A stretch of DNA of 64,000 nt, taken from Falsiroseomonas algicola. Lineage in GTDB: Bacteria; Pseudomonadota; Alphaproteobacteria; Acetobacterales; Acetobacteraceae. The position numbers and the translations under genes were made by a program. Of the stretch, positions 18,313-28,110 are shown in pieces. Below the pieces are notes generated by a model that searched no databases, was not told the DNA's origin, and saw nothing but the letters and a program-made list of their open reading frames with translations. Position 1 is the stretch's first letter. The number at the start of each line of letters is the position of its first letter. The stretch lies in the NCBI RefSeq assembly GCF_011040385.1, contig NZ_JAAIKB010000003.1:124001-188000 (forward strand). The letters run 5' to 3'.

Positions 18313-18852
18313 ATAGCCCGTGGTCCAATGCCCGCCCAGATGCCGACGAGAGACGGCCCGCGGGTCAATGAGGATATTCGAGTCCCCCAGGTCCGCCTGA
18401 TCGACCAGGATGGGGAGATGATCGGCGTGATGTCGGCGCGCGAGGCGCTGCTGCGCGCCTACGACGTGGGCCTCGACCTGCTCGAGATCAGCCCGAACGC
18501 CGTCCCGCCGGTCTGCAAGATCCTCGACTACGGCAAGTACAAGTACGAGCAGCAGAAGAAGGCCAACGAGGCGCGCAAGCGCCAGAAGGTCGTCGAGCTG
18601 AAGGAGATCAAGGTCCGTCCGAACATCGACGACCACGACTACGGCGTGAAGATGCGCCAGATGAAGGAATTCATCGGCGAGGGCGACAAGGTGAAGGTCA
18701 CGCTCCGCTTCCGTGGCCGCGAGATGGCGCACCAGGACCTCGGCCTCAAGGTGCTGGACCGCATCCGCACGGAGCTGGCCGAGACGACCAAGGTCGAGCA
18801 GATGCCGCGGCTCGAGAACCGGCAGATGATCATGGTGCTGGCGCCGAAGTAG
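18313..18852 (+). CDS. infC: Translation initiation factor IF-3, AUA start codon
   Basis: A 179-residue IF-3. The N domain ([18 protein letters not shown]) is joined by the Lys-rich linker ([17 protein letters not shown]) to the C domain ([18 protein letters not shown] and [14 protein letters not shown]). IF-3 binds the 30S subunit and rejects non-AUG/GUG/UUG starts. An in-frame ATG lies at 18328, but the strong AGGAGAG at about 18302-18308 is correctly spaced for the ATA at 18313, giving (M)[14 protein letters not shown]. Rare start codons in infC are a known autoregulatory device (AUU in E. coli). A 16-bp terminator follows. Confidence 0.9.
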   Translation: MARGPMPAQMPTRDGPRVNEDIRVPQVRLIDQDGEMIGVMSAREALLRAYDVGLDLLEISPNAVPPVCKILDYGKYKYEQQKKANEARKRQKVVELKEIKVRPNIDDHDYGVKMRQMKEFIGEGDKVKVTLRFRGREMAHQDLGLKVLDRIRTELAETTKVEQMPRLENRQMIMVLAPK

Positions 18853-18878
18853 CTGGCGCCAGTCCTTCGACGATACGC

Positions 18879-18920
18879 GGCAAGGCCCGCGCCATCCCTG
18901 GCGCGGGCCTTGCCGTTTCG
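18879..18920. terminator. Strong hairpin terminator between infC and tctA
   Basis: A perfect 16-bp inverted repeat (18879-18894 with 18899-18914, loop TCCC) follows infC and is followed by GTTTCG. The tctA gene converges from the other side, so the hairpin can serve both transcripts. Confidence 0.75.
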
Positions 18921-18967
18921 GGGTCCCCCTCCCGGCGTGGGAGGGGGATGGGATGGCGGCGGCTTCG

Positions 18968-20464
18968 TCACTCCGCTTCCATCGCCTGTTCCTTGCTCTT
19001 GCGCAGGTTGGGCAGCAGCATCATGCCCAGCGCCACCGCCGCCAGCGCCAGAAGCGTCGCGCTGATCGGACGTTCGAAGAAGACGGTCGCGTCGCCCCGG
19101 CTCAGCAGCATGGCGCGGCGCAGATGCTCCTCCATCATCGGCCCCAGGACGAAGCCCAGCAGCAGCGGCGCCGGCTCCATCTTGAGCTTGTTGAAGAGGT
19201 AGCCGATGCCCCCGAAGGCGGCCATCAGGTAGATGTCGAAGACGTTGTTGTTGAGGCTGTAGGAGCCGATGCAGCAGAAGACCAGGATGCCGACATAAAG
19301 GAAGCGGTAGGGCACCCGCAGCAGCATCACCCACAGCCCGATCAGCGGCAGGTTGATGATGAGCAGCATCAGATTGCCGACCCACATGGAGGCGATGAGG
19401 CCCCAGAAAAGCTCGGGCTGCGCCTCCACCATCCGCGGCCCCGGCTGGATGCCCTGGATGATCAGCGCGCCCGTCATCAGCGCCATGACGGCATTGGAGG
19501 GGATGCCGAGCGTCAGCAGCGGGATGAAGCTGGATTGCGCGCCGGCATTGTTGGCGGATTCCGGGCCGGCCAGGCCCTCGATCGCGCCCTTGCCGAACTT
19601 CTCCGGCCGCCGGCTGATCCGCCGTTCCAGCATGTAGGAGCCGAAGGCGGAGAGCGAGGCGCCGCCGCCGGGCAGGATGCCGAGCACGGTGCCGAGGATG
19701 GTGCCACGGACGGCGGCGGGCGCGGCGTAGCGCCATTCCTCCCGCGTCAGCCACAGCTTGCCGTGCTTGGCGACGATGCCCTTGCGGATCTCCGGATTCT
19801 CCAGGTTCACCATGACTTCCGCGATGCCGAAGAGGCCCATGGCGAGGACGACGAAGTTGATGCCGTCCGAGAGTTCCGGCACGCCGAAGGTGAAGCGCTG
19901 CTGGCCGGTCTGCACATCGGTGCCCACCATGCCGAGGGTGAGACCCAGCACCACCATGCCGATCGCCTTGATGATGCCGCCCTGCGCCAGGATGCAGGAG
20001 ACGATGAGGCCGAGCAGCATCAGCGCGAAATAGTCCGGCGGGCCGAAGGACAGCGCGACGGAGGTCAGCAGCGGGCCGGAGGCCGCCACCACCACCGTCG
20101 CCACCGTTCCCGCGAAGAAGGACCCCATGGCCGCGGTGGCCAACGCCGCGCCAGCCCTCCCTTGCTGCGCCATCTGGTAGCCCTCGATGGCGGTGACGAC
20201 GCTGGATATCTCGCCGGGAAGGTTGAGCAGGATGGCGGTGGTCGATCCGCCGTACTGGGAGCCGTAGTAGATGCCGGCCAGCATGATGATGGCGGTGGTG
20301 GCATCCAGCCCGAAGGTAAGGGGCAGGAGCAGGGAGATGGTTGCCGTGGGGCCGAGGCCGGGCAGGACGCCGATGGCCGTGCCGATCATGGCGCCGAGGA
20401 AGGCGAAGGTGAGATTCTGCAGCGTGAGCGCGACGCTGAAGCCGAGGATGAGATTGTCGAGCAT
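18968..20464 (-). CDS. Tripartite tricarboxylate transporter permease, TctA family
   Basis: A 498-residue polytopic membrane protein with about 12 predicted segments. The TctA signature GAMIGTAIGVLPGLGPTATI (about 23-42), the LNLPGEISSV segment (about 94) and NNAGAQSSFIPLLTLGIPS (about 319-337) are clear. With TctB and a TctC/Bug binding protein it imports carboxylates using an ion gradient. The ATG at 20464 is chosen 13 nt after the tctB stop with AGGAAC upstream; a start at 20506 would overlap tctB. No binding-protein gene is adjacent. Confidence 0.93.
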   Translation of the reverse strand: MLDNLILGFSVALTLQNLTFAFLGAMIGTAIGVLPGLGPTATISLLLPLTFGLDATTAIIMLAGIYYGSQYGGSTTAILLNLPGEISSVVTAIEGYQMAQQGRAGAALATAAMGSFFAGTVATVVVAASGPLLTSVALSFGPPDYFALMLLGLIVSCILAQGGIIKAIGMVVLGLTLGMVGTDVQTGQQRFTFGVPELSDGINFVVLAMGLFGIAEVMVNLENPEIRKGIVAKHGKLWLTREEWRYAAPAAVRGTILGTVLGILPGGGASLSAFGSYMLERRISRRPEKFGKGAIEGLAGPESANNAGAQSSFIPLLTLGIPSNAVMALMTGALIIQGIQPGPRMVEAQPELFWGLIASMWVGNLMLLIINLPLIGLWVMLLRVPYRFLYVGILVFCCIGSYSLNNNVFDIYLMAAFGGIGYLFNKLKMEPAPLLLGFVLGPMMEEHLRRAMLLSRGDATVFFERPISATLLALAAVALGMMLLPNLRKSKEQAMEAE

Positions 20465-20477
20465 GGCGGCGCGGTTC

Positions 20478-20762
20478 CTAGAGAATGAGCCAGGCGAGGC
20501 AGCCAAGTGCGCCGACCGTCAGTGCGCCGGCGAAAGGTGACAGCCGGTAGCCCGCCGCCGCATGCAGCAGCGGAACGGCGAGGCCGAGGCCCAGCAGCGG
20601 CCCCAGCAGGTCGATGGCGAGGACGCTGAGGGCGAGCGCGGCGAAAACCAGCGGCGCCCGGCACTCCGCGGCAATGCCGGGTGTTCGCAGCGCGGTGAGG
20701 ATCTGGCGGAGCGAAAGCGGTTCCTGGGCCGGGCTTGGCGGCCAGGGTGGGTGTCTCGGCAT
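20478..20762 (-). CDS. Short TctB-like small subunit of the TTT transporter
   Basis: A 94-residue protein with two or three hydrophobic stretches (APLVFAALALSVLAIDLLGP, LGLAVPLLHAAAG, GALTVGALGCLAWLIL). TctB subunits usually have about 150 residues and four helices, so this one is short. Identification comes from position directly before tctA as much as from sequence. The ATG at 20762 has AAGGAAC about 8 nt upstream; an ATG at 20798 is in frame but has no such site. Confidence 0.6.
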   Translation of the reverse strand: MPRHPPWPPSPAQEPLSLRQILTALRTPGIAAECRAPLVFAALALSVLAIDLLGPLLGLGLAVPLLHAAAGYRLSPFAGALTVGALGCLAWLIL

Positions 20763-21077
20763 GGTGTGTTCCTTCCCGGAGACATCGGTGTCCGCCAAGC
20801 CGAACGAAATGTCAGGTGACGCGGTCGAGAAATCGCGGCAATTTCAAATGCTTATCAGCAATAATCGCGGTTGCGCGTCGAACCGGTAGACGGGCGCGGA
20901 TGGGGCTGAGCTTGACGGTTGGCGCATTCGCGCCTAATGGCGCCGTCCGGTCCGCCCTGGACCTTGTCGGTCGCCCCGCCTGATGCGGGTCGGCTCCGTC
21001 GCTCCGCGAAGGCTCGCGCAGCGGCGCGATTTCGTTTGGGGCGGTCTCAACGGTTTGGCAAGGAAGTTCCCGCCGCG
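20763..21077. other. Divergent intergenic region between tctB and ffh
   Basis: This 315-bp stretch holds no convincing gene. It contains a relatively AT-rich patch at about 20838-20875, probably regulatory for tctBA on the minus strand, and the candidate ffh promoter at 20912-20940. Short open frames crossing it are arginine-rich and typical of chance in GC-rich DNA. No riboswitch or small RNA was recognised. Confidence 0.5.
20912..20940 (+). promoter_or_regulatory. Candidate sigma-70 promoter for ffh-rpsP-rimM-trmD-rplS
   Basis: TTGACG (20912-20917) and TAATGG (20935-20940) with 17-bp spacing. Transcription would begin near 20947 and give a leader of about 130 nt before ffh. The -35 matches five of six consensus bases; the -10 is partial. 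Confidence 0.4.
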
Positions 21078-22463
21078 ATGTTCGAGGCGCTGGGCAACAG
21101 GCTGACAGGGGTTTTCGACAAGCTGCGCCGCCGCGGCGCGCTGACGGATGCCGATGTCCAGGAGGCGCTGCGGGAAGTCCGCGTCGCGCTGCTGGAAGCC
21201 GATGTCGCCCTGCCGGTGGTGAAGGACCTCGTGACCCGCGTGCGCGAGCGCGCTGTGGGGCAGGAGGTCATCCGCTCCGTCTCCCCCGCCCAGCAGGTCA
21301 TCAAGATCGTCAACGATGCGCTGGTCGAGGCGCTGGGCGGTGGCGAGGGCGATGACGGCAAGCGCGGGCTCGACCTGAACGCGCCGTCCCCTGTCCCCAT
21401 CCTGATGGTCGGCCTCCAGGGTTCGGGCAAGACCACCACCTCGGGCAAGATCGCGCTGCGGCTGCGTACGCGGGACCGCAAGAAGGTCCTGCTGGCGTCG
21501 CTCGACGTGCACCGCCCCGCCGCGCAGCTGCAGCTGCAGACGCTGGCCGACCAGGCCGAGGTCACGGGCCTGCCCATCATCGCCGGCCAGACGCCGCGGC
21601 AGATCGCCGAGCGCGCGATGGATGTCGGCCGGCGGGAGCTCTACGACGTCGTCATCCTCGACACCGCCGGCCGTCTCGCGATCGACGAGGCGCTGATGGC
21701 CGAGGTCGCGGAGGTGAAGGCCTTCGTGAAGCCGCATGAGACGCTGCTCGTCGTCGATGCGATGACCGGCCAGGATGCGGTGAACACCGCCAAGGCGTTC
21801 CAGGAGAAGGTCGGCGTCACCGGCATCGTCATGACGCGCGTCGATGGCGATGCGCGCGGCGGCGCGGCGCTGTCCATGCGGGCCGTGACCGGCGCGCCGA
21901 TCAAGCTGCTCGGCGCCGGCGAGAAGCTGGACGCGCTGGAGGATTTCCACCCGGATCGCATCGCCAACCGCATCCTCGGCATGGGCGACATCGTCTCCCT
22001 CGTCGAGCGCGCGGCGGAGACGATCGACCAGGCGGAAGCCGAGAAGCTGGCGAAGAAGATGCAGAAGGGGTCCTTCGACCTCGAGGACTATGCATCCCAG
22101 CTGAAGCAGATCAACAAGATGGGCTCGCTGTCCGGCATCCTCGGGATGCTGCCGGGCGTGGGCAAGATCAAGTCGCAGATCGAGAACGCCAACCTCGACC
22201 AGACCATGCTGAAGCGCCAGGCCGCGATCATCAGCTCGATGACGCCGAAGGAGCGACGCAACCCCGACCTGCTGAAGGCGTCCCGCAAGCGGCGCATCGC
22301 GGCTGGTTCCGGCACCACGGTGCAGGACGTGAACCGCCTGCTGAAGCAGTTCGACGAGATGTCCGCGATGATGAAGCGGATGAACAAGCTCGGCCAGAAG
22401 GGGCTGATGCGTGGGGGCCTTGGGGCCCTCATGCCGGGCCTCGGCAACCGACGACCTTTCTAG
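21078..22463 (+). CDS. ffh: Signal recognition particle protein Ffh
   Basis: A 461-residue SRP54-type GTPase. N domain about 1-90, G domain with the P-loop [13 protein letters not shown] (about 111-123), DTAGRL (about 195) and [14 protein letters not shown] (about 253), then a Met-rich M domain (about 300-461) with the [14 protein letters not shown] loop. It binds 4.5S RNA and targets nascent membrane proteins to FtsY; the RNA gene is not in the window. The start is fixed by [16 protein letters not shown], the usual N terminus. It heads the rpsP-rimM-trmD-rplS cluster. Confidence 0.97.
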   Translation: MFEALGNRLTGVFDKLRRRGALTDADVQEALREVRVALLEADVALPVVKDLVTRVRERAVGQEVIRSVSPAQQVIKIVNDALVEALGGGEGDDGKRGLDLNAPSPVPILMVGLQGSGKTTTSGKIALRLRTRDRKKVLLASLDVHRPAAQLQLQTLADQAEVTGLPIIAGQTPRQIAERAMDVGRRELYDVVILDTAGRLAIDEALMAEVAEVKAFVKPHETLLVVDAMTGQDAVNTAKAFQEKVGVTGIVMTRVDGDARGGAALSMRAVTGAPIKLLGAGEKLDALEDFHPDRIANRILGMGDIVSLVERAAETIDQAEAEKLAKKMQKGSFDLEDYASQLKQINKMGSLSGILGMLPGVGKIKSQIENANLDQTMLKRQAAIISSMTPKERRNPDLLKASRKRRIAAGSGTTVQDVNRLLKQFDEMSAMMKRMNKLGQKGLMRGGLGALMPGLGNRRPF

Positions 22464-22486
22464 ACGATCAGGAGAAGGTAACCCTC

Positions 22487-22816
22487 ATGGGTCTCAAGAT
22501 TCGCCTCGCGCGCGCCGGCGCCAAGAAGCGCCCCTACTACCACATCGTGGTGGCGGACAGCCGCAGCCCGCGCGACGGCCGCTTCATCGAGAAGCTGGGC
22601 AGCTACAACCCGATGCTGCCGTCGGACCACGCCGACCGCGTGCGGCTGTTCGCCGAGCGCATCACCTACTGGAAGTCCGTGGGCGCCCTGCCGACGGAGC
22701 GCGTGGCGAAGTTCCTGGGCCATGCCGGCCTGGCGCCGATGCCCGTCTACAACGAGCAGCCGAAGCAGTCCGCGCCGAAGAAGAAGGCGCAGGAACGCGC
22801 CGCGGCCGGCGGCTGA
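22487..22816 (+). CDS. rpsP: 30S ribosomal protein S16
   Basis: A 109-residue S16. The N terminus [20 protein letters not shown] and the [19 protein letters not shown] segment are diagnostic. The last 20 or so residues ([13 protein letters not shown]) form a basic extension common in alphaproteobacteria. AGGAGAAGG lies about 13 nt before the ATG. S16 stabilises the 30S 5' domain. Located 23 nt after ffh and before rimM. Confidence 0.97.
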   Translation: MGLKIRLARAGAKKRPYYHIVVADSRSPRDGRFIEKLGSYNPMLPSDHADRVRLFAERITYWKSVGALPTERVAKFLGHAGLAPMPVYNEQPKQSAPKKKAQERAAAGG

Positions 22817-22840
22817 ACGACGCCATAGGTCGATCGGGCG

Positions 22841-23371
22841 ATGCGGGCGCAGCGCGTGCTGGTGGGGGAGATCGGGCGGCCGCATGGCGTGCGCGGGCTC
22901 GTGCGCCTGCACGCCTTCACGGCCGACCCGCGCGCCATCGGCAGCTATGGCCCGCTCACCGATGCCTCGGGCGCCAAGTCCTTCCGCATCACCGCGCTGC
23001 CTGACGGGCTCGGCCGGATCGAAGGTGTCGCGGACCGCGATGCCGCGGCACGGCTGACCGGCACGAAGCTCTATGTGGAGCGTGACCGCCTGCCGCCGCC
23101 CGCCGATCCCGACGAGTTCTACCTGAGCGACCTCGAGGGCCTCGCGGCCGTCGCGGAGGACGGGACGGCGATCGGCACGGTGCGCGCAGTGGAGGATCAC
23201 GGCGCGGGGCCCTTCCTCACCATCGACGGCAGGACGGGCGAGATCCTGCTGCCCTTCACCAAGGCCTGCGTGCCGGTGGTGGATGTGGCGGGCGGGCGTA
23301 TCACCGTGGTGCCGCCGGCGGAGGTGCTGGTGCGGCCCGAGGGCGGCGAAGGGCAGGGGGCGCCGGCATGA
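22841..23371 (+). CDS. rimM: Ribosome maturation factor RimM
   Basis: A 176-residue protein. The N-terminal RimM barrel starts with [20 protein letters not shown] (about 6-25) and the PRC-barrel domain starts at [13 protein letters not shown] (about 90). RimM assists assembly of the 30S head around S19. The ATG at 22841 follows rpsP by 24 nt; the stop overlaps the trmD start by ATGA. The C-terminal tail ([10 protein letters not shown]) is short and polar. Confidence 0.95.
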   Translation: MRAQRVLVGEIGRPHGVRGLVRLHAFTADPRAIGSYGPLTDASGAKSFRITALPDGLGRIEGVADRDAAARLTGTKLYVERDRLPPPADPDEFYLSDLEGLAAVAEDGTAIGTVRAVEDHGAGPFLTIDGRTGEILLPFTKACVPVVDVAGGRITVVPPAEVLVRPEGGEGQGAPA

Positions 23372-24126
23372 GCTGGCGCGCCACCATCCTGACGCTGTTC
23401 CCGGACATGTTCCCGGGCCCGCTCGGCCTGTCGCTGGCGGGGCGTGCGCTCCGCGAGGGGCGCTGGGCGATCGAGGCGCTGGATATCCGGAGCTTCGCGA
23501 CGGATCGCCACCGCACCGTGGACGACACGCCCTTCGGCGGCGGTGCGGGCATGGTGATGCGCCCCGACGTGCTGGACCTGGCCTGCGAGGCCGCGACCAG
23601 CCGCAACCCTGGCGCGCCGCTGGTCTACCTGACGCCCCGCGGGCGCCGGCTGGACCAGGCGCTGGTGCGGGACCTGGCGGCGGGGCCTGGCGTGACCGTG
23701 CTGTGCGGCCGCTACGAAGGCGTCGACCAGCGCGTCATCGAGGCGCGTCAGATGGTCGAAGTCTCGGCCGGCGATTTCGTGCTTTCCGGCGGCGAACCCG
23801 CCGCGCTGCTGATGCTCGATGCCTGCATCCGGCTGCTGCCGGGTGTCATGGGCGCCGCGGCCTCGGCGGAGGAGGAGAGCCACGGCGCCGAGGGGCTGCT
23901 GGAATATCCCCACTACACGCGGCCCGCCGAATGGCAGGGCCGCAAGGTGCCGGAGGTGCTGCTCTCCGGCCACCATGCAGAGGTCGCGCGCTGGCGGCGC
24001 GCGGAAGCGGAAGCGGCGACGCGGACGCGGCGGCCCGACCTCTGGGAACGCTATCAGACGCGCGCAGGCGCGGAACCCAAACAGGCAAAGGCGGGGCGGC
24101 TGGACGGCCACCCGGCCGCCGCCTAA
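23368..24126 (+). CDS. trmD: tRNA (guanine-N1-)-methyltransferase TrmD
   Basis: A 252-residue SPOUT methyltransferase that makes m1G37 in tRNAs reading CNN codons, from S-adenosylmethionine. Seen: [15 protein letters not shown] (about 6-20), [16 protein letters not shown] (about 52-67) and the knot segment [14 protein letters not shown] (about 112-125). The usual length is 240-260. Coupled to rimM by a 4-nt overlap, and rplS starts 27 nt downstream. Confidence 0.96.
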   Translation: MSWRATILTLFPDMFPGPLGLSLAGRALREGRWAIEALDIRSFATDRHRTVDDTPFGGGAGMVMRPDVLDLACEAATSRNPGAPLVYLTPRGRRLDQALVRDLAAGPGVTVLCGRYEGVDQRVIEARQMVEVSAGDFVLSGGEPAALLMLDACIRLLPGVMGAAASAEEESHGAEGLLEYPHYTRPAEWQGRKVPEVLLSGHHAEVARWRRAEAEAATRTRRPDLWERYQTRAGAEPKQAKAGRLDGHPAAA

Positions 24127-24153
24127 TTGCTTCAGACGGAAGGAACCACCCCG

Positions 24154-24534
24154 ATGAACCTGCTTCAGCAGTTCGAGGCCGCCCAGCAGGCGAAGCTCTC
24201 GGCGACCCGCGAGACCCCGGAATTCGCCGCGGGCGACACGCTCCGCGTCATGGTGAAGGTCGTGGAAGGCGAGCGCATCCGCACCCAGGCCTATGAGGGC
24301 GTCTGCATCGCCCGCAGCAACCGTGGCCTGAACAGCAACTTCACGGTCCGCAAGCTGTCCTACGGCGAGGGCGTGGAGCGCGTCTTCCCGCTGTACAGCC
24401 CGAACGTGGCGGAGATCGTCGTGGTGCGCCGCGGCAAGGTGCGGCGCGCGAAGCTGTATTACCTGCGTGGCCGGACCGGCAAGTCCGCCCGCATCGAGGA
24501 GCGGGCGCGGGCCAAGGTCGAGGCGACCGCCTGA
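24154..24534 (+). CDS. rplS: 50S ribosomal protein L19
   Basis: A 126-residue L19 with the core [20 protein letters not shown] (about 24-43), [12 protein letters not shown] and [16 protein letters not shown]19 sits at the 30S-50S interface. The ATG at 24154 follows GGAAGGAA by about 8 nt; an upstream in-frame ATG at 24127 is rejected because MNLLQQFE is the family start. A strong terminator follows the stop. Confidence 0.97.
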   Translation: MNLLQQFEAAQQAKLSATRETPEFAAGDTLRVMVKVVEGERIRTQAYEGVCIARSNRGLNSNFTVRKLSYGEGVERVFPLYSPNVAEIVVVRRGKVRRAKLYYLRGRTGKSARIEERARAKVEATA

Positions 24535-24551
24535 GCCTACGCCTAACCGAA

Positions 24552-24583
24552 CGCCCCGGCCCGCCAGGCCGGGGCGCTTTTGT
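24552..24583 (+). terminator. Intrinsic terminator after rplS
   Basis: CGCCCCGGCC (24552-24561) pairs perfectly with GGCCGGGGCG (24567-24576) around a 5-nt loop, followed by CTTTTGT. leuC begins only 17 nt beyond, so leuC must be transcribed by read-through or from a promoter inside rplS or the hairpin region. Confidence 0.8.
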
Positions 24584-24600
24584 CTTGGGGGAAATCGGGA

Positions 24601-26055
24601 ATGTCGGCCACGAAGCCGCGTACGCTGTCAGATTCAAGCCCGCGAACCTTGTTCGACAAGATCTGGGATGCGCATGTCGTCGAGACGCTGCCCGACGGCA
24701 CCGCGGTGCTCTACATCGACAAGCACCTCACGCATGAGGTGACGAGCCCGCAGGCCTTCGAAGGCCTCAGGCTTGCCGGCCGCAAGGTGCGGCGCCCGGA
24801 TGCGACGCTCGCGGTGGTGGACCACAACATCGCGACCGATGCCAGCCGCTACGGCACCATCGAGGATCCCGAGAGCCGCACGCAGGTCGAGACGCTGGAA
24901 GCCAACGTCAAGGCCTTCGGCGTCCCCTACATCCCGCTGACCGACAAGCGCCAGGGCATCGTCCACGTCATCGGTCCGGAGCTCGGCCTCTCGCTCCCCG
25001 GCATGACGATCGTCTGCGGTGACAGCCATACCTCGACGCATGGCGCACTCGGCGCCCTGGCCTTCGGCATCGGCACCTCGGAGGTCGAGCACGTGCTCGC
25101 CACCCAGACGCTGCTGCAGAAGCCCGCCAAGAACATGCGCGTGACGGTCGATGGCAAGCTGCCCGCGGGCTGCACCGCCAAGGACATCGTTCTCGCCATC
25201 ATCGGCAAGATCGGCACCGCCGGCGGCACGGGCCATGTCATCGAATTCGCCGGCGAGGCGATCCGCGCGCTCGACATGGCCGGCCGCATGACGGTCTGCA
25301 ACATGTCGATCGAGGCCGGCGCCCGCGCCGGCATGGTGGCGCCGGACCAGACCACCTTCGACTACGTGAAGGGCCGCCCCTTCGCGCCGAAGGGCGAGGC
25401 CTATGACCGCGCCGTCGCCTGGTGGAAGACGCTCCCCTCCGACGAGGGGGCGGTCTTCGACAAGGAAGTGCGCCTCGATGCCGCGGAGATCATCCCGCAG
25501 ATGACCTGGGGCACCAGCCCCGAGGACGTGCTGCCGGTGACCGGCGTGGTGCCGAACCCCGCCGAGATCGCGGACGAGGCGCGGCGCGCGCAGGTGCAGC
25601 GGATGGTCGAGTATATGGGCCTGACGCCTGGCCAGAAGCTGACCGACCTGAAGGTTGATGTCGTCTTCGTGGGCTCCTGCACCAATAGCCGGATCGAGGA
25701 CATCCGCGTCGTCGCCGACATCGCGAAGGGCCGCAAGGTCGCGCCGCATGTGCGCGCCCTCGTCGTGCCGGGCTCCGGCCTGGTGAAGGAAGCGGCGGAG
25801 GCCGAGGGCCTCGACAAGGTGCTGCTGGAAGCGGGCTTCGAGTGGCGTGAGGCCGGCTGCTCCATGTGCCTCGGCATGAACCCGGACAAGCTGAAGCCCG
25901 GCCAGCGCAGCGCCAGCACCAGCAACCGCAACTTCGAAGGCCGCCAGGGCCCTGGCGGGCGCACCCACCTCGTCTCCCCCGCCATGGCGGCGGCGGCGGC
26001 GATCGCGGGGCATTTCGTCGATGTGCGGGACTTCGCGAAGCAGGAGGGCGTGTGA
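24601..26055 (+). CDS. leuC: 3-isopropylmalate dehydratase large subunit
   Basis: A 484-residue aconitase-superfamily enzyme that, with LeuD, isomerises 2- to 3-isopropylmalate in leucine synthesis. The 4Fe-4S ligands are Cys in [11 protein letters not shown] (about 358) and the pair in [10 protein letters not shown] (about 421 and 424); [14 protein letters not shown] (about 138-151) is the other signature. The ATG at 24601 gives an N terminus ([13 protein letters not shown]) slightly longer than usual. GGGGGAAA precedes it. leuD follows after 1 nt. Confidence 0.96.
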   Translation: MSATKPRTLSDSSPRTLFDKIWDAHVVETLPDGTAVLYIDKHLTHEVTSPQAFEGLRLAGRKVRRPDATLAVVDHNIATDASRYGTIEDPESRTQVETLEANVKAFGVPYIPLTDKRQGIVHVIGPELGLSLPGMTIVCGDSHTSTHGALGALAFGIGTSEVEHVLATQTLLQKPAKNMRVTVDGKLPAGCTAKDIVLAIIGKIGTAGGTGHVIEFAGEAIRALDMAGRMTVCNMSIEAGARAGMVAPDQTTFDYVKGRPFAPKGEAYDRAVAWWKTLPSDEGAVFDKEVRLDAAEIIPQMTWGTSPEDVLPVTGVVPNPAEIADEARRAQVQRMVEYMGLTPGQKLTDLKVDVVFVGSCTNSRIEDIRVVADIAKGRKVAPHVRALVVPGSGLVKEAAEAEGLDKVLLEAGFEWREAGCSMCLGMNPDKLKPGQRSASTSNRNFEGRQGPGGRTHLVSPAMAAAAAIAGHFVDVRDFAKQEGV

Positions 26056-26056
26056 G

Positions 26057-26677
26057 ATGAAGGCCTTCACCACGCTGACGGGCATCGCCGCGCCCATGCC
26101 GATGGCGAATGTCGATACCGACAAGATCATCCCCGGCCGCTTCCTCAAGACCATCCAGCGGACGGGCCTCGGCAAGCACCTCTTCGCCAATATGCGCTAC
26201 GAGGATGACGGGGCGGAGAAGCCGGACTTCGTGCTGAACCAGGAGCCCTACCGCAAGGCCGAGATCCTCGTGGCCTACGAGAATTTCGGCTGCGGCTCGT
26301 CCCGCGAGCATGCGCCCTGGGCGCTGCTCGATTTCGGCATCCGCTGCGTCATCGCACCGGACTTCGCGGACATCTTCCACAACAACAGCTTCAAGAACGG
26401 TGTGCTGCCCGTGAAGCTGCCGCGGGAGATCTGCGAGCAGCTGATGGAGGATGCGCGGCTCGGCCCGAATTCCCGCATCACCGTCGATCTGGAACGCCAG
26501 GTGGTGGTGCGTCCCAATGGTGAGGAAATCCCCTTCACCATCGACCCCTTCCGCCGCCACCTGCTGCTGAACGGGCTCGACGATATCGGCCAGACGATGC
26601 AGCACGCGCCCTCCATCGATGGGTTCGAGGCGAAGCAGCGCGCCGCCCAGCCCTGGCTCTACGACGCCGCGCTCTGA
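26057..26677 (+). CDS. leuD: 3-isopropylmalate dehydratase small subunit
   Basis: A 206-residue swivel-domain subunit with [16 protein letters not shown] (about 16-31) and the substrate loop [17 protein letters not shown] (about 74-90). The ATG at 26057 lies directly after the leuC stop; an earlier in-frame start at 26021 would lie inside leuC. Forms the LeuCD heterodimer. A GC-rich hairpin with a T-tract follows it, before leuB. Confidence 0.96.
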   Translation: MKAFTTLTGIAAPMPMANVDTDKIIPGRFLKTIQRTGLGKHLFANMRYEDDGAEKPDFVLNQEPYRKAEILVAYENFGCGSSREHAPWALLDFGIRCVIAPDFADIFHNNSFKNGVLPVKLPREICEQLMEDARLGPNSRITVDLERQVVVRPNGEEIPFTIDPFRRHLLLNGLDDIGQTMQHAPSIDGFEAKQRAAQPWLYDAAL

Positions 26678-26681
26678 CACC

Positions 26682-26705
26682 AAGGGGGGCCGGGGCCCCC
26701 CTTTT
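26682..26705 (+). terminator. Hairpin with T-tract between leuD and leuB
   Basis: AAGGGGGG pairs with CCCCCCTT around a CCGGGG centre (inner bases are self-complementary), followed by TT and CC. It is a likely intrinsic terminator or attenuator that lowers leuB transcription from the leuCD promoter; leuB starts 38 nt further on. Confidence 0.55.
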
Positions 26706-26742
26706 CCATTCGCGCATCACCCGCGCCAGCACGAGACGCTCC

Positions 26743-27855
26743 ATGCCCGCCAACAAGAAGCTCCTGATCCTCCCCGGCGACGGGATCGGCCCCGAGGTGA
26801 TGCGCGAAGTGCGCCGCATCATCGACTGGATGGACCGCCGCCGCTCCGTGACCTTCGAGGTGAAGGAAGGCATCGTCGGCGGCGCCGCGCTGGACGCCAC
26901 CGGCAGCCCCTGCCCGGATGAGACGGTGGCCGCGGCCAGCGAGGCGGATGCGGTGCTTTTCGGCTCCGTGGGTGGCCCGAAGTGGGACAGCCTGCCCTTC
27001 GACCAGCGCCCGGAACTCGGCATCCTGCGGCTTCGCAAGGATCTCGGCCTCTTCGCCAATCTCCGCCCCGCCGTGGTGCTCGACCCGCTCGCCGATGCCT
27101 CCGCGCTGCGGCCGGAGCTGGTGAAGGGCCTCGACATCATGATCGTCCGGGAGACGACGGGCGGCATCTATTTCGGCGAGCCCCGCGGCATCCATGTGAA
27201 CGAGCAGGGCAAGCGCGTCGGCATCGACACGGAAGTCTATTCCGAGGACGAGATCGCGCGCGTCGCGCGCGTCGCCTTCGACATCGCCCGCAAGCGCAGC
27301 CGCAAGCTGACCAGCGTGGAGAAGGCGAACGTCATGCAGTCCGGCCGCCTCTGGCGCGCCGTCGTCGGGGAGGTCGGCAAGGCCGAATATCCGGATGTCG
27401 AGCTGCAGCACATGTATGCCGACAATTGCGCGATGCAGCTGGCCAGCCGCCCGAAGCAGTTCGACGTCATCCTGGGCGGCAACCTCTTCGGCGACGTGCT
27501 GTCGGACCTGGCGGCGGCGCTGACGGGCTCGCTCGGCATGCTGCCCTCCGCGACGCTTGGCGCCATGCAGCCCTCCGGCAAGCGGCATGCGCTGTACGAA
27601 CCCATCCATGGCAGCGCGCCGGACATCGCGGGCAAGGGCATCGCCAATCCCTGCGCGCAGATCCTGTCCTTCGCCATGCTGCTGCGCCTGTCCTTCGGCA
27701 TGGATGAGGATGCGCAGCTGATCGAGACGGCGGTGGAGAAGGTGCTGGCCGGTGGCCTGCGCACGGCCGACATCATGTCGCCCGGCCGCGCCCGCGTGGG
27801 CACGACCGTGATGGGCGAGGCGGTGCTGCGGGAGCTCGAAAAGCTCTCGGCGTAA
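26743..27855 (+). CDS. leuB: 3-isopropylmalate dehydrogenase
   Basis: A 370-residue NAD-dependent enzyme that oxidises and decarboxylates 3-isopropylmalate. Seen: [11 protein letters not shown] (about 8-18), [14 protein letters not shown] (about 136-149), and [20 protein letters not shown] (about 243-262) with the Asp residues that bind Mg. The length is normal. The ATG is followed by [15 protein letters not shown], the usual N terminus. Third leucine gene after leuC and leuD; leuA is not in the window. Confidence 0.96.
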   Translation: MPANKKLLILPGDGIGPEVMREVRRIIDWMDRRRSVTFEVKEGIVGGAALDATGSPCPDETVAAASEADAVLFGSVGGPKWDSLPFDQRPELGILRLRKDLGLFANLRPAVVLDPLADASALRPELVKGLDIMIVRETTGGIYFGEPRGIHVNEQGKRVGIDTEVYSEDEIARVARVAFDIARKRSRKLTSVEKANVMQSGRLWRAVVGEVGKAEYPDVELQHMYADNCAMQLASRPKQFDVILGGNLFGDVLSDLAAALTGSLGMLPSATLGAMQPSGKRHALYEPIHGSAPDIAGKGIANPCAQILSFAMLLRLSFGMDEDAQLIETAVEKVLAGGLRTADIMSPGRARVGTTVMGEAVLRELEKLSA

Positions 27856-27883
27856 AATTGGTGACAAGGGGTCGGCAGAGGGG

Positions 27884-27912
27884 TTGCGCCCCCCCGCCGG
27901 CCCCGCTAAATC
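27884..27912 (+). promoter_or_regulatory. Candidate promoter for tRNA-Arg
   Basis: TTGCGC (27884-27889) and TAAATC (27907-27912) are spaced by 17 bp. The predicted start lies a few nt before the mature tRNA 5' end at 27924. Consensus match is moderate, and the position is right. Confidence 0.4.
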
Positions 27913-27923
27913 GCCCCCCGTGC

Positions 27924-28000
27924 GGACCCGTAGCTCAATTGGATAGAGCACCAGACTACGGATCTGGGGGTTAGGAGTTCGAATCTCTTCGGGTCCGCCA
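27924..28000 (+). tRNA. tRNA-Arg (anticodon ACG)
   Basis: A 77-nt cloverleaf. Acceptor stem GGACCCG pairs with CGGGTCC, followed by discriminator G and an encoded CCA. The D arm is GCTC/GAGC, and the anticodon stem CCAGA/TCTGG encloses CTACGGA, giving anticodon ACG (wobble A expected to become inosine; reads CGU, CGC, CGA). The T arm has the TTCGAAT loop. A terminator follows 31 nt later. Confidence 0.97.
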
Positions 28001-28031
28001 TCCGATTACTTGGAAACACCAGTTTCCACCC

Positions 28032-28074
28032 AACGCAGAAGGCCGGGTCATCACTGACCCGGCCTTCTGCGTTT
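28032..28074 (+). terminator. Intrinsic terminator after tRNA-Arg
   Basis: A perfect 19-bp stem (28032-28050 with 28055-28073, loop TCAC) ending in GTTTC. It isolates the tRNA from the P450 operon that begins about 90 nt further on. Confidence 0.8.
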
Positions 28075-28110
28075 CGGGCCCCGCGCGCCCGCAGCCGTCG
28101 CCACCTCGCC

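Noticed and set aside
18328-18330. ATG 18328 as the infC start
   Set aside because: It lacks a suitably placed Shine-Dalgarno sequence, while the ATA at 18313 has one; kept as an alternative in the infC entry.
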